Both the position numbers and the translations under genes were made by a program. The notes beneath the pieces are model-generated. The model was not told where the DNA came from, did no database searches, and worked only from the letters and a program-made list of their open reading frames with translations. DNA of 64,000 nt from Salipiger sp. CCB-MM3 (lineage in GTDB: Bacteria > Pseudomonadota > Alphaproteobacteria > Rhodobacterales > Rhodobacteraceae). The stretch's first letter is position 1, and the number at the start of each line of letters is the position of its first letter. This document shows, one piece after another, positions 36,112 to 46,019 of the stretch. The stretch is from positions 923,501 to 987,500 of the forward strand of contig NZ_CP014596.1 of the NCBI RefSeq assembly GCF_001687105.1. Direction: 5' to 3'.

Positions 36112-37872
36112 ATGGAAGATTTTGACGGGAATATGACCGACGCGCAGGCGGGGGAGTTCGATTACATCATCGTGGGGGCAGGATCGGCGGGCTGTGTGCT
36201 GGCCGAACGGCTCTCGGCGGACCCCGACAACCGGGTGCTGCTGCTCGAGGAGGGCAAGGGCACCGGCGGTCACTGGCTCAGTCAGGTGCCACGGGCGCAG
36301 CAGCGGCTGCTCGAGGACCCGACGCGCCGCTACAGCTATCACGTCGAGCCCGGCCCGCGCGGCCCGGCAGAGCGCTGGCTGCGCGGGCGGATGCCCGGCG
36401 GCACCAGCGCGGTGGGCAATGCGCTCTGGCTGCGCGGCGGTGAGGCGGATTGGACCCGCATGGCGCGCGCCTTGGGCAGCGAGGATTGGGGCTGGGCCGA
36501 GATGTCGCGCTGCCTGCGCCAGATCGAGCATCACGCCTTTGGGGCCAGCGACACCCGCGGTCGCGGCGGCCCGCTGGAGGTCAAGCTCGGCCAGCCGCTG
36601 TCGCCGCTGATGCAGGCGGTGATGCAGGCCGGGGCCGAAAGCGGCTGGCGCCAGCGCTACGATCCCAACGAGGAAGACCCCGAGGGGCTCGGCCCGGCGG
36701 CGTGGACGATCGACGAGAAGGGGCGGCGGACCACGGCGTGGACGGCCTTTGTGCGCCGCGCGCGCGACCGTCCGAACCTGCGCATCGAAACCGGCGTGCG
36801 CGTCGACCGGGTGCTGCTGGACGAGGGCCGTGCGCGCGGCGTCGAGGGGCGCCGCGGCACCGCGCAGCTGCTGTTCGACGCGCGCGGCGAGGTGATCCTC
36901 TGCGCCGGGGCCATCGTCACCCCCAAGCTGCTGATGCTGTCCGGCATCGGCGACGGCATGGCGCTGCGCCGCGCCGGGATCGAGGCGAAACACCACAGCC
37001 CCAACATCGGCTGGGGGCTGCGCGATCAGCTGACGCTGGCTACCAACTGGCGGCTGCGGCATTGGCGCGACAGCGACAACCGGGCGCTCACCGGCATGCG
37101 GCTGTGGCTCAACGTGCTGCGCTTTTTGGTTTCGAGCGAAGGCGTGCTGAGCCGGGGCGGCGCGGAACTGGTTGGTTTCGTCGCGGCGCAGAAGGGCGCC
37201 GAGCGGCCCGACACGATGATCTCTGCCGCCGCGCATTCCTTTGATCCGGCGCAGGGGGTCAGCGGCTGCGAGGCCGAGCCCGGCATGCGTCTCACCTGTC
37301 ACACGCTGCGGCCCGACAGCACCGGCTATGTCTTTGCCTCCGGGCCCGATCCGGACCTGCCGCCGCAGATCGAAGCCAATTACCTATCGAACGAGCGCGA
37401 CCGTCTGCGCGCGGTCGAGGCGGTGCGGCTGCTGCGCAAACTGGCGCGGCGTCCGGCGCTGTCGGAGTTCATCGAGGGCGAGACGGTGATCTCGGCATGG
37501 GCCAAGACCGACGATGACATCCTCGATCTTTACCGCCGCTACAGCCGCTCGGCCTGCCATGCGGTGGGCAGCTGCGCCATGGGCGTCGAAGAGACCATGC
37601 CGCTCGATGCGCGGCTGCGGGTGCGCGGCATCGAACGGCTGCGGGTCTGCGACGCCTCGATCTTCCCCGAGATGCCCGCAGGAGGCACGCTGGCGCCGGT
37701 GATGGCCGCCGCGTTGCGCGCCGCCGAGCTTATCCTCGCCGATGCCGCCGGGCGCGATGCGACCGGCGAAGAAACGGACACGCAGCTGGACCCTGATGCA
37801 GAGGCCGAGCCAGATGCCGCCGCGCCCGCCGAAGCCGCCACAACAGAGGCACGCGAAACCCGCGCCAGCTAG
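36112..37872 (+). CDS. GMC-family FAD oxidoreductase
   Basis: A 586-residue flavoprotein. FAD-binding FDYIIVGAGSAGCVLAERLS near the N-terminus, then RMPGGTSAVGNALWLRGGEA and GEVILCAGAIVTPKLLMLSG. The conserved C-terminal SACHAVGSCAMG keeps the catalytic His, but the usual second active-site Asn (GNxNAP) is replaced (AGGTLAP), which is unusual. A disordered, Asp/Glu/Ala-rich tail of ~45 residues ends the protein. Members oxidise alcohols such as choline; the substrate here is unknown. ATG at 36133 is an alternative start. No partner genes. Confidence 0.82.
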   Translation: MEDFDGNMTDAQAGEFDYIIVGAGSAGCVLAERLSADPDNRVLLLEEGKGTGGHWLSQVPRAQQRLLEDPTRRYSYHVEPGPRGPAERWLRGRMPGGTSAVGNALWLRGGEADWTRMARALGSEDWGWAEMSRCLRQIEHHAFGASDTRGRGGPLEVKLGQPLSPLMQAVMQAGAESGWRQRYDPNEEDPEGLGPAAWTIDEKGRRTTAWTAFVRRARDRPNLRIETGVRVDRVLLDEGRARGVEGRRGTAQLLFDARGEVILCAGAIVTPKLLMLSGIGDGMALRRAGIEAKHHSPNIGWGLRDQLTLATNWRLRHWRDSDNRALTGMRLWLNVLRFLVSSEGVLSRGGAELVGFVAAQKGAERPDTMISAAAHSFDPAQGVSGCEAEPGMRLTCHTLRPDSTGYVFASGPDPDLPPQIEANYLSNERDRLRAVEAVRLLRKLARRPALSEFIEGETVISAWAKTDDDILDLYRRYSRSACHAVGSCAMGVEETMPLDARLRVRGIERLRVCDASIFPEMPAGGTLAPVMAAALRAAELILADAAGRDATGEETDTQLDPDAEAEPDAAAPAEAATTEARETRAS

Positions 37873-38060
37873 CCCCGGCGCCGCGTCCCGCGTCTTCGCT
37901 TAGACAAAAATTCCCGGGGGAGGCCGCGCGCAGGCGCGGCCCGGGGGCAGCGCCCCCAAAAAGAAACGGCCATCCCCGCGGGGCCCGGGGGCAACGCCCC
38001 TAAAAAGAAACGGCCGTCCCCATGGGGACGGCCAATTTCGTTCTACCTGCCCGAGGCGGC
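37873..38060. repeat. Tandem GC-rich units with terminator hairpins
   Basis: Two imperfect ~45-bp units in tandem, each reading GCCCGGGGGCARCGCCCC, then AAAAAGAAACGGCC and a GTCCCC-type palindrome. The second unit ends in the hairpin GGCCGTCC-CCATGG-GGACGGCC (38012-38033), a probable terminator for ilvD. The same GTCCCC palindrome recurs near 42460 and 42515. Confidence 0.7.
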
Positions 38061-39890
38061 TCAGATCTGCCGCACGGCACCCTTGGCGGCCGAAGTGGTC
38101 AGCGCGGCATAGGCCTTCAGCGCCTTGGAGACCTTGCGCTTGCGCTGCTCGTCCGGCTGCCAGCCCTTTTCCTCGCGCGCCGCACGACGCTCGGCGATCA
38201 CCGCGTCATCCACCGCAAGGTTGATCTTGCGGTTGGGGATGTCGATCTCGATCATGTCGCCCTCTTCCACGAGGCCGATGGTGCCGCCCTCTGCCGCTTC
38301 CGGCGAGACGTGACCGATCGACAGGCCCGAGGAGCCGCCCGAGAAGCGCCCGTCGGTGACCAGCGCGCAGTCTTTGCCAAGGCCCTTCGATTTCAGGTAG
38401 GAGGTCGGGTAGAGCATTTCCTGCATGCCCGGACCGCCGCGCGGCCCTTCGTAGCGGATCAGCACCACGTCGCCCTTGTGCACCTTGCCGGTGAGGATCG
38501 CGCTCACCGCGGTGTCCTGCGATTCAAAGATGCGCGCGGGGCCGTGGAACGTCAGGATCGACTCGTCCACGCCCGCGGTCTTCACGATGCAGCCATCCTC
38601 GGCGAGGTTGCCGTAGAGCACCGCAAGCCCGCCATCCTTGGAAAACGCGTGCTCGGCGTCGCGGATCACCCCGGCCTGACGGTCGAGATCAAGCGTGTCA
38701 TAGCGCATGGACTGCGAGAATGCGGTGGTCGAGCGCACTCCGCCCGGCGCGGCGCGGAAGAAATCATGCACCGATTCCGAGTTGGTGCGCGTCACGTCCC
38801 AGCGGTCGAGCGCATGCGCCATGGTCTCGGCGTGCACCGTGTGCACCGAGGTGTCGAGCAGGCCGGCACGGTCGAGCTGGCCGAGGATCGACATGATGCC
38901 CCCCGCCCGGTGCACGTCTTCCATATGCACGTCGTCCTTGGCGGGCGCGACCTTGCACAGCACCGGCACGTTGCGCGACAGCCGGTCGATGTCGGACATC
39001 TCGAAGGGCACTTCGCCTTCGTTCGCGGCGGCCAGCAGGTGCAGCACGGTGTTGGTCGAGCCGCCCATGGCGATGTCCAGCGTCATGGCGTTCTCGAAGG
39101 CCTTCACCGTGGCGATCGAGCGCGGCAGCACCGTGGCGTCGTTCTGCTCGTAGTAACGCTTGGCGAGGTCGACGATCAGATGACCGGCCTCGACGAACAG
39201 CCGCTGGCGGTCCGAGTGGGTGGCCAGCGTCGAGCCGTTGCCGGGCAGCGACAGGCCAAGCGCCTCGGTCAGGCAGTTCATCGAGTTGGCGGTGAACATC
39301 CCCGAGCAGGAGCCGCAGGTCGGGCAGGCGGCTTCTTCGATCGCCTGAACCTGCGCGTCGGTGTATTTGTCGTCGGCGGCGGCGACCATGGCGTCGACCA
39401 GATCCAGCGCCTTTTCGGTGCCTTCCCATTCGACTTTGCCCGCTTCCATCGGGCCACCCGAAACAAAGACCACGGGGATGTTGAGGCGCATGGCGGCCAT
39501 CAGCATGCCGGGGGTGATCTTGTCGCAGTTGGAGATGCAGACCATGGCGTCGGCGCAATGCGCGTTGACCATATATTCCACCGAGTCGGCGATGATCTCG
39601 CGCGAGGGCAGCGAGTAGAGCATGCCGTCGTGGCCCATGGCGATGCCGTCATCCACCGCGATGGTGTTGAACTCCTTGGCGACGCCGCCGGCCTTCTCGA
39701 CCTCGCGGGCGACCATCTGGCCCAGGTCCTTGAGGTGCACGTGGCCGGGCACGAATTGGGTGAAGGAGTTCACGATCGCAATGATCGGCTTGTTCCAGTC
39801 GCCGTCCGTCATGCCAGTGGCGCGCCACAGGCCGCGGGCGCCGGCCATGTTGCGGCCGTGGGTGGTGGTGCGGGAGCGATAGGCAGGCAT
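38061..39890 (-). CDS. ilvD: Dihydroxy-acid dehydratase
   Basis: A 609-residue DHAD with the standard length. It dehydrates dihydroxy-isovalerate and -methylvalerate in valine, isoleucine and leucine (also pantothenate) synthesis. Iron-sulfur Cys are visible in [16 protein letters not shown] and [20 protein letters not shown]; the active-site region is [20 protein letters not shown]. Cytosolic. The start [20 protein letters not shown] is typical. Single gene with a terminator-like tandem repeat at its end. Confidence 0.97.
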   Translation of the reverse strand: MPAYRSRTTTHGRNMAGARGLWRATGMTDGDWNKPIIAIVNSFTQFVPGHVHLKDLGQMVAREVEKAGGVAKEFNTIAVDDGIAMGHDGMLYSLPSREIIADSVEYMVNAHCADAMVCISNCDKITPGMLMAAMRLNIPVVFVSGGPMEAGKVEWEGTEKALDLVDAMVAAADDKYTDAQVQAIEEAACPTCGSCSGMFTANSMNCLTEALGLSLPGNGSTLATHSDRQRLFVEAGHLIVDLAKRYYEQNDATVLPRSIATVKAFENAMTLDIAMGGSTNTVLHLLAAANEGEVPFEMSDIDRLSRNVPVLCKVAPAKDDVHMEDVHRAGGIMSILGQLDRAGLLDTSVHTVHAETMAHALDRWDVTRTNSESVHDFFRAAPGGVRSTTAFSQSMRYDTLDLDRQAGVIRDAEHAFSKDGGLAVLYGNLAEDGCIVKTAGVDESILTFHGPARIFESQDTAVSAILTGKVHKGDVVLIRYEGPRGGPGMQEMLYPTSYLKSKGLGKDCALVTDGRFSGGSSGLSIGHVSPEAAEGGTIGLVEEGDMIEIDIPNRKINLAVDDAVIAERRAAREEKGWQPDEQRKRKVSKALKAYAALTTSAAKGAVRQI

Positions 39891-40264
39891 GGGGCATCCC
39901 CTCGGAGTTTGGATTACCGGGGGTGTTTAACGCCCATAGGGGGCAGCGGCAAGGGCAAGGCGATGCCGCAGCGCGGCGCGACGCAAGAAGGTTGCGCTTT
40001 GCGGGGGTTCCCGCGTTCGAAAGTTCTCATGAACCTCCGTAAGGGCGCAATTTTTCGTGCGCCGACAATGCCCTTTCGCCAGCCCCGCCCGGACTCAGGG
40101 CCAAAGGCCGCCGGGCGTGCGCCTGCCCGTACCGGCGGGCTGGCGCTTTGGTGGGCGAGCACGACGTTCGACACTCGTCCAAGCTTGGCCAGGATAAAGC
40201 GCAGACCGCAGCCGTCGCGGCGCCACCCCACGGGCAGGCGCGCGCCCGGCCTGCGCCGAGGCGG
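39891..40264. other. Intergenic stretch between ilvD and the rimK fusion
   Basis: About 370 bp with no supported gene; presumably holds the ilvD promoter. No terminator for the rimB-rimK gene was located. Confidence 0.5.
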
Positions 40265-41662
40265 TTATCCCGCGCTGCGCTTCGTGCGGCTTTTCGAGCG
40301 TGGCGGCTTCGGGGCCACCTTGGTCTCGATGTGCTCCATGATTAGCCCGGCGATGTCCTTGCCCGAGGTCTTCTCGATGCCCTCGAGGCCCGGCGAGCTG
40401 TTCACCTCCAGCACCTTGGGACCGTCGGCGCCGCGCAGCAGGTCCACACCCGCCACGTCGAGCTTCATCGCCCGTGCCGCTTTGATCGCCACCTCGCGCT
40501 CCTCGCGCGAGATCCGCACCTTCTCGGCGGTGCCACCCTGATGCAGGTTCGAGCGGAAGTCGTCGGGCTTGCCGCGGCGACGCATGGTGGCCACCACCTT
40601 GCCGCCGACCACGAGGCAGCGGATGTCCTCACCGGCGGCTTCCTTGACGAAGCTCTGCACGAGGAAATCCGCCTTCAGCCCCTGAAAGGCGCTGATCACG
40701 CTTTCGGCGGCCTTGCGGGTTTCGGCCAGCACCACGCCCTTGCCCTGACTGCTTTCCAGCAGCTTCAGCACCAACGGCGCACCGCCCACCAGTTCCACCA
40801 GATTGCCCGAATCCTTGGGGCTGCGGGCAAAGGCGGTGGTCGGCATGCCGATGCGGTGACGGGCCAGCACCTGATGTGCGTGCAGCTTGTCGCGCGAGAC
40901 GCTGATGCCTTCCGAGCCCGAGAGGCAATAGGTGCCCATGCTCTCGAACTGGCGCACCACGGCGGTGCCGTAGCTGGTGATCGAGGCCCCGATGCGCGGG
41001 ATCACCGCGTCGTAATGGGGCAGGCGGCGGCCGTCGTAATGCACTTCGCCGCCAACGGCGCGGATGTTCATATAGCAGCGCGAGGTGTCGATCACCTCCA
41101 TCGCGTGGCCACGGGTTTCGGCGGCTTCGATCAGGCGCTGGGTGGAGTAGTTGTTCGGCTCGCGGGTCAGCACCGCGAGGCGCAGCGCCCGCTGCGCGCG
41201 CTGGCGGCGGGGCAGGGCGCGGTAGACGTCGAATGACAGCTCGGGTTGCTGCATGCGCTGGGTCGGCGAAACGATCATGTCGTCGAGCAGCGCGCTGCGG
41301 CCCAGCAGCATGCGATAGGCCATGCTGCCCCGGTCGGTGAGGGTGATCTCGATCGGCCAGCGGCGCTCGCCCATCACCACCTCTGCTTCGATCACGAAGC
41401 GCAGCTCGGTCTCGCCGTTCGACGAGGTCACCTCGCGCCGGTCCTTGAGCGGTGCCGAGCAGATGATCTCGAGATCAGGATCGGCGGGGTCGGGGTGGAT
41501 GGCGAAGCGGACCATCGGCTTGTCAGCCGAGCCGAAGGGCTCGATGGCGAAGGCGTGCAGGGCCGAGGTCCGCGCGCCGGTATCAACCTTGGCGCGGATC
41601 GCGGGCAGGCCGAGGCCGGGCAAGGCCAGCCATTCTTCCCATCCGAGCGTGAACTGCGTCAT
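40265..41662 (-). CDS. RimB-RimK fusion: ATP-dependent zinc protease domain plus RimK ligase
   Basis: A 465-residue two-domain protein. Residues ~1-140 match the RimK-associated zinc protease (RimB, pfam05618), with its motif [18 protein letters not shown], then [16 protein letters not shown]. Residues ~165-450 are RimK, an ATP-grasp ligase that adds glutamates to ribosomal protein S6 or makes poly-glutamate: [80 protein letters not shown]. The C-terminus is basic ([14 protein letters not shown]). AAGGAGG seven bases upstream fixes the start. In Pseudomonas these are separate genes, so the fusion couples glutamate addition and removal. Confidence 0.9.
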   Translation of the reverse strand: MTQFTLGWEEWLALPGLGLPAIRAKVDTGARTSALHAFAIEPFGSADKPMVRFAIHPDPADPDLEIICSAPLKDRREVTSSNGETELRFVIEAEVVMGERRWPIEITLTDRGSMAYRMLLGRSALLDDMIVSPTQRMQQPELSFDVYRALPRRQRAQRALRLAVLTREPNNYSTQRLIEAAETRGHAMEVIDTSRCYMNIRAVGGEVHYDGRRLPHYDAVIPRIGASITSYGTAVVRQFESMGTYCLSGSEGISVSRDKLHAHQVLARHRIGMPTTAFARSPKDSGNLVELVGGAPLVLKLLESSQGKGVVLAETRKAAESVISAFQGLKADFLVQSFVKEAAGEDIRCLVVGGKVVATMRRRGKPDDFRSNLHQGGTAEKVRISREEREVAIKAARAMKLDVAGVDLLRGADGPKVLEVNSSPGLEGIEKTSGKDIAGLIMEHIETKVAPKPPRSKSRTKRSAG

Positions 41663-41824
41663 CAACAACCTCCTTGGCGCGCATGAATTGCGGAACTCGT
41701 CCGGCGCGCTCTAGCTGCGCACGGTAACAGGCGCAACACGGCCCGTGCGTCCCGCGCATTTTCCGTCTCCTCGTGGGGCTGAAGCTGGGGTGCGGGCCGG
41801 GCCTGTCCAGTCTTCGCGGCCCGG

Positions 41825-42331
41825 CTACCAGACCTTGAGCACGCGGCGCGACAGCAAAAAGCCGTGGCCATCGGCGTTCTGGCACTGCAGCCCGGTCTTT
41901 TGTGACAGGCAGGAAATGCCGCCCCATCGGGCCGAGACGCCATAGGGCGCGATATCGACCCCCGGCGCGGTGTTCTTGGGGCCCGGCCCGCCGCAGACCA
42001 TGGTCACCGGGCCTTGTTCGAGCAGGATGTAACTGTGGCCCCAAGGGGCCGCGCAGGACGCCGGACGCGGCAAGGCGGGCGCGGCGCTGAACTCGAAGAT
42101 CGCGCATTGCAGGTCCGTCGCGGTGCCGCTGTCGCCGATATAACATTCGATGTTGCCGGAGGGGGTCTTGAATGGCGTGACATCGGCGCGGGCGGGCGCG
42201 GGGAGTAGGGCGATGAGGGGCAGGGCAATGAGGGGCAGGGCAATGAGGGTCAGGGCAAATATTAACAGACCGTTAGGGAACGGCTGGGCGGCAGGCAGGC
42301 AAAAGCGAAGGCGGCGGTGCGCGAGGCTCAT
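41825..42331 (-). CDS. DUF6636-type secreted protein
   Basis: A 168-residue exported protein. The signal region (LLIFALTLIALPLIALPLIALLPAPARA) contains a repeated LIALP unit, the result of a 15-bp DNA tandem repeat. The mature domain begins DVTPFKTPSGNIECYIGD, with conserved Cys (IECYI, LQCAIF, SCAAPWGHSY, VCGGPGP, ISCLSQKTGLQC) that suggest three disulfides. The family is periplasmic or secreted, of unknown function. Confidence 0.75.
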   Translation of the reverse strand: MSLAHRRLRFCLPAAQPFPNGLLIFALTLIALPLIALPLIALLPAPARADVTPFKTPSGNIECYIGDSGTATDLQCAIFEFSAAPALPRPASCAAPWGHSYILLEQGPVTMVCGGPGPKNTAPGVDIAPYGVSARWGGISCLSQKTGLQCQNADGHGFLLSRRVLKVW

Positions 42332-42450
42332 GGCACGGCTCCGTGCAGGGAAATGGGATGGGTGAAATGACGTCTTTGATATGCGGGCAGGCTAGGCGGC
42401 AGGCGGCGCTCGGGTCAAGGCCGCTAAGGTCAGAGCGGGGACCGCAATAA

Positions 42451-42477
42451 AAAGGCCGTCCCCGCGGGGACGGCCTT
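42451..42477. terminator. Intrinsic terminator after the malyl-CoA lyase gene
   Basis: Stem AAAGGCCGTCCCC / GGGGACGGCCTTT with T-runs on both strands. It lies 64 bp beyond the stop of the minus-strand lyase gene. A second GTCCCCGCGGGGAC palindrome lies at 42513-42526, inside the same gap. Confidence 0.85.
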
Positions 42478-42540
42478 TTGTCAGAGCGGTGCAATGCCGG
42501 ATCGCCGCCCCTGTCCCCGCGGGGACAGCGGTTTTGCGGC

Positions 42541-43500
42541 TCAGGCGCTGGCGATCATCTCGGACTGGCGCACGATCACCTCGGCCTGTTTGATCGAGGC
42601 GATGTCCACCAGACGGCCCTTGTAGACCGTGGCACCCTCGCCCTTGGCCTTGGCCGCTTCCATGGCGGCGAGGATCTCGCGCGCCTCGGTCACCGCGCCC
42701 TCGGAGGGGGTAAAGACCTCATTGGCCAGCGCCACCTGCTTGGGGTGAATGGCCCATTTGCCGACCATGCCCAGCGTCGCCGAGCGCAGCGCCTGCGCGC
42801 GGTAGCCCTCGTCGTCCGAGAAATCACCGAAGGGGCCATCGACCGGCAGCACGCCATGGGTGCGGCAGGCGGCGACGATGGCGGCCTGCGCCCAGTGCCA
42901 CGGATCGGACCAGTGTTTGGCGCCTTCGTGCAGCATGTAGTAATTCTCTTGCGTGCCACCGATGCCGGTGGTCGCCATGCCCATGGAGGCGGCGAAATCG
43001 GCGGCGCCTAGGCTCATCGCCTCAAGCCGGGGCGAGGCGGCGGCGATCTCTTCCACATGGGCGATACCCGCGGCAGACTCGATGATCACCTCAAAGGCGA
43101 TCGGCTTGCTCCGGCCTTTGGCGCGCTCGACGGCGGTAACCAGCGCATCCACGGCATAAAGGTCCCCTGCGCAGCCCACTTTCGGGATCATGATCTGGTC
43201 GAGCCGGTCGCTGGCCTGCTCCAAAAGATCGACCACGTCGCGGTACCAATAGGGCGTGTCGAGCCCGTTGATCCGCACCGAAAGCGTCTTCTTGCCCCAG
43301 TCGATATCGCCGATGGCCTCGATGATATTGGCGCGCGCACTATCCTTGTCGTCGGGGGCGACCGAGTCCTCGAGGTCGAGGTTGATCACGTCCGCGGCGC
43401 TGGCGGCCATCTTCTCGAAGATCGCCGGACGCGAGCCGGGGCCGAAAAGCTGGCAGCGGTTCGGGCGGGCGGGCGCGGCGGGCTGGATGCGAAAGCTCAT
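42541..43500 (-). CDS. mcl1: L-malyl-CoA / beta-methylmalyl-CoA lyase
   Basis: A 319-residue HpcH/HpaI-type CoA lyase; Mcl1 of Rhodobacter is of the same length. It splits beta-methylmalyl-CoA to glyoxylate and propionyl-CoA in the ethylmalonyl-CoA pathway of acetate assimilation. Features: NRCQLFGPGSRPAIFEKMAA, DVINLDLEDSVAPDDKDSAR, AFEVIIESAAGIAHVEEIAA, MSLGAADFAASMG and KWAIHPKQVALANEVF. GAGGTGAT upstream supports the ATG at 43500, ruling out the longer frame. Divergent from dgcN across a 328-bp promoter region. Confidence 0.92.
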   Translation of the reverse strand: MSFRIQPAAPARPNRCQLFGPGSRPAIFEKMAASAADVINLDLEDSVAPDDKDSARANIIEAIGDIDWGKKTLSVRINGLDTPYWYRDVVDLLEQASDRLDQIMIPKVGCAGDLYAVDALVTAVERAKGRSKPIAFEVIIESAAGIAHVEEIAAASPRLEAMSLGAADFAASMGMATTGIGGTQENYYMLHEGAKHWSDPWHWAQAAIVAACRTHGVLPVDGPFGDFSDDEGYRAQALRSATLGMVGKWAIHPKQVALANEVFTPSEGAVTEAREILAAMEAAKAKGEGATVYKGRLVDIASIKQAEVIVRQSEMIASA

Positions 43501-43557
43501 TTGATCACCTCGGGTGGGTAATGAAGTTACGTTCAGGCTGGCACATGGGTTATTAAA

Positions 43558-43602
43558 TTGCGTGATGCTGCGCAAGCGAAATTTGCCGCGTTGCGGCGCA
43601 AA
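43558..43602. promoter_or_regulatory. Cluster of TTTGC/GCAAA half sites upstream of mcl1 and dgcN
   Basis: An inverted repeat TTGCG-N8-CGCAA (43558-43575), directly followed by TTTGCCGC...GCGGCGCAAA (43582-43602). TTTGC/GCAAA motifs are reported targets of RamB-type regulators of the ethylmalonyl-CoA pathway in Paracoccus, so this could be the control site of the lyase gene. Assignment is inferred from motif and position only. Confidence 0.35.
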
Positions 43603-43828
43603 CTCTGCCGCCTCCTGCCGCGATACCGTGCACGATTCTTCGGCGTTGGTGCCGAAATGCGTGGAAATTTGGCGTTGCTGCGCGCGCGAACGTGCAAATC
43701 GAGACGGATTTGCGTGGGATGCAGGGCAAACTCAGCGTCGAAACCGGTCGCGGGCCTGTGCGCCTCCCAAACACCACACGCGCAGCCGCCGACACGATAG
43801 CAGACACAAACACAGGGAATAGAATACC

Positions 43829-44830
43829 ATGATCGAGACGCCGTATCTCCTCTTCCTCGGTGACGCCCCCGACGGTCTGGCCGCCAAGGTGGCACAGGGC
43901 ATCAAGGACTGGCGCCCCGAGAACTGCGTTGGTCAGTTCCGCCTTGAAGGCTGCAAGGCCGATCTGGGCCTCAAGGACATGACCCTTGCCGAAGCCAAGG
44001 CCGCCGGTGCCAAGACGCTGGTGATCGGCGTCGCCAACCGTGGCGGCGTGATCTCGCAGACCTGGAAAAAGGTTCTGGTGGAAGCACTTGAGGAAGGCTT
44101 TGACCTTGCCTCGGGCCTGCACAACCTGCTGCGCAACGAAGAAGACCTCAAAGCCGTCGCCAAGGCCACCGGCCAGACGCTGCACGACGTGCGCATTCCT
44201 TCGGTGCAATATCCGATCGCCAACGGCGAGAAGCGCACCGGCAAGCGCCTGCTGGCCGTGGGCACCGATTGCTCGGTCGGCAAGATGTATACCGCGCTGG
44301 CTCTGGACGCGGCGATGCGCGAAAAGGGCATGAAGTCCACCTTCCGCGCCACCGGCCAGACCGGCATCCTGATCACCGGCGACGGTGTGCCGCTCGACGC
44401 GGTGATCGCCGACTTCATGGCCGGCTCGATCGAATATCTCACCCCCGACAATGAGCCCGATCACTGGGACATCATCGAGGGTCAGGGCTCGCTGTTCCAC
44501 GTCTCCTACTCGGGCGTGACCATGGCGCTGGTGCATGGCGGTCAGCCGGACGCGCTGGTGCTCTGCCACGAGCCGACCCGCACCCATATGCGCGGCCTGC
44601 CGGGCTACAAGCTGCCGACGCTGGAAGCGGTGCGCGACGTGGCGCTGGAACTGGCCAAGGTCGCCAACCCCGACTGCAAGGTGATTGGCGTGTCGATCAA
44701 CACCCAGCACATGGGCGAGGAAGAGGCCAAAGCCTATTGCGCCGAGGTCGAGGAAAGCCTTGGTCTGCCCTGCGTCGACCCCTACCGCCACGGCGCCGAG
44801 CGCCTCGCGGATGCGGTGGCGGCGCTCTGA
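43829..44830 (+). CDS. dgcN: DgcN-like (DUF1611) D-amino acid N-acetyltransferase
   Basis: A 333-residue DUF1611 protein. In marine bacteria DgcN acetylates D-glutamate as the first step of its catabolism. The P-loop-like RLLAVGTDCSVGKMYTALAL (about residues 143-162) is the family hallmark; GFDLASGLHNLLRNEEDL and FHVSYSGVTMALVHGGQPDA are further signatures. An AGGGA RBS precedes the ATG. The next gene is a dgcA-like racemase and the third a D-amino acid transaminase, which supports the D-amino-acid role. Substrate preference (D-Glu or another D-amino acid) is inferred. Confidence 0.85.
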   Translation: MIETPYLLFLGDAPDGLAAKVAQGIKDWRPENCVGQFRLEGCKADLGLKDMTLAEAKAAGAKTLVIGVANRGGVISQTWKKVLVEALEEGFDLASGLHNLLRNEEDLKAVAKATGQTLHDVRIPSVQYPIANGEKRTGKRLLAVGTDCSVGKMYTALALDAAMREKGMKSTFRATGQTGILITGDGVPLDAVIADFMAGSIEYLTPDNEPDHWDIIEGQGSLFHVSYSGVTMALVHGGQPDALVLCHEPTRTHMRGLPGYKLPTLEAVRDVALELAKVANPDCKVIGVSINTQHMGEEEAKAYCAEVEESLGLPCVDPYRHGAERLADAVAAL

Positions 44831-44920
44831 GCCATCTGGCACAGTGACCACATCACCCCCGGCGGCGGCGCTTCCGGCGCCGGGGTTTGCGTATTTAAGG
44901 AACAATGAAAGGGGCAGGGT

Positions 44921-45886
44921 TTGAGCATCGAGGTCACCCGCGACACCTTCAAGCTGGCGCAGGTCTTCACCATCTCGCGCGGCAGCCGCACCGAATCCAA
45001 GGTGATCACCGTGAAGATCACCCGCGGCGGCATCACCGGCTGGGGCGAATGCGTGCCCTATGCGCGCTATGACGAAACGCTGGACAGCGTCGAGGCGCAG
45101 ATCCAATCGCTGCCGCAGGATGTAACCCGCGAGGCGCTGCAGGATCTGCTGCCCGCAGGCGCCGCGCGCAACGCGGTGGATTGCGCGCTGTGGGATCTGG
45201 AGGCCAAGACCGCAGGCAAGCGCGTGTGGGATCTGCTGGATCTGCCCGCGCCGCAGCCCGAGGTGACGGCCTATACGCTCTCGCTCGCCGCCCCCGAAGA
45301 GATGCAGGCGCAGGCCGCCAAGAACGCCTTCCGCCCGCTGCTGAAGGTGAAGCTGGGCACGCCCGAGGATCTGCCGCGGCTCGAAGCCGTGCGCGCCGGG
45401 GCGCCCGAGAGCACCATCATCGTCGATGCCAATGAAGGCTGGACGCCCGAGGTCTATGCCGAGCTGGCGCCGCATCTGCAGCGTCTGGGTGTTGCCATGG
45501 TCGAGCAGCCGCTGCCCGCGGGCGAGGATGACGCGCTGCTGGGCATGGAGCGCCCGGTGCCGATCTGCGCCGATGAGAGCTGCCACGACCGCGCTTCGCT
45601 GCCGAGCCTCAAGGGCAAATACGACATCGTCAACATCAAGCTCGACAAGACCGGCGGTCTGACCGAGGCGCTGGCGCTGCTCGACGCGGCCAAGGCCGAG
45701 GGCTACGGCATCTTCGTCGGCTGCATGGTGGGCAGCTCGCTGGCCATGGCACCGGCGGTGATCGTGGCGCAGGGCGCGCAATACGTCGATCTCGACGCGC
45801 CGCTGCTGCTGGGCGAGGACCGCGAGGCGGCTCTGCTTTACGACGACGCGGGTGTGCATGCGCCCGAGGCGGCGCTCTGGGGCTGA
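44921..45886 (+). CDS. dgcA: DgcA-like enolase-superfamily racemase
   Basis: A 321-residue enolase-superfamily enzyme of the dipeptide-epimerase/MLE branch; DgcA racemises N-acetyl-D-glutamate to the L form. Catalytic acid/base and metal residues are visible: LLKVKLG (KxK), IIVDANEGW (Asp), VEQPLPAGE (Glu), ICADES (Asp/Glu), IVNIKLDKTGG (Lys). The start is a TTG with GGGG seven bases upstream; the nearby ATG at 44905 is out of frame. It lies 90 bp after dgcN, with a small hairpin in between. Annotation as L-Ala-D/L-Glu epimerase is the alternative. Confidence 0.85.
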   Translation: MSIEVTRDTFKLAQVFTISRGSRTESKVITVKITRGGITGWGECVPYARYDETLDSVEAQIQSLPQDVTREALQDLLPAGAARNAVDCALWDLEAKTAGKRVWDLLDLPAPQPEVTAYTLSLAAPEEMQAQAAKNAFRPLLKVKLGTPEDLPRLEAVRAGAPESTIIVDANEGWTPEVYAELAPHLQRLGVAMVEQPLPAGEDDALLGMERPVPICADESCHDRASLPSLKGKYDIVNIKLDKTGGLTEALALLDAAKAEGYGIFVGCMVGSSLAMAPAVIVAQGAQYVDLDAPLLLGEDREAALLYDDAGVHAPEAALWG

Positions 45887-46019
45887 GCCCCGGCGCCGGA
45901 TGATTTCGATGGGGCGGCCCGCCCTATGCCGAAGCTGCTGTGTGGGCACCGGCGAGCGGGCTTGACCCCGGGTCCGCTTTGGCGGAACTGAGCGACAGAG
46001 AATTATGGAGAAAGCTGCA

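Noticed and set aside
37873..38060. Possible CRISPR-like repeat
   Set aside because: Only two adjacent units with hairpins and no spacers; better explained as terminator repeats.
38022..40541. An 839-codon open frame on the plus strand
   Set aside because: Antisense to ilvD, which is certain; the frame has no domain and spans the intergenic gap.
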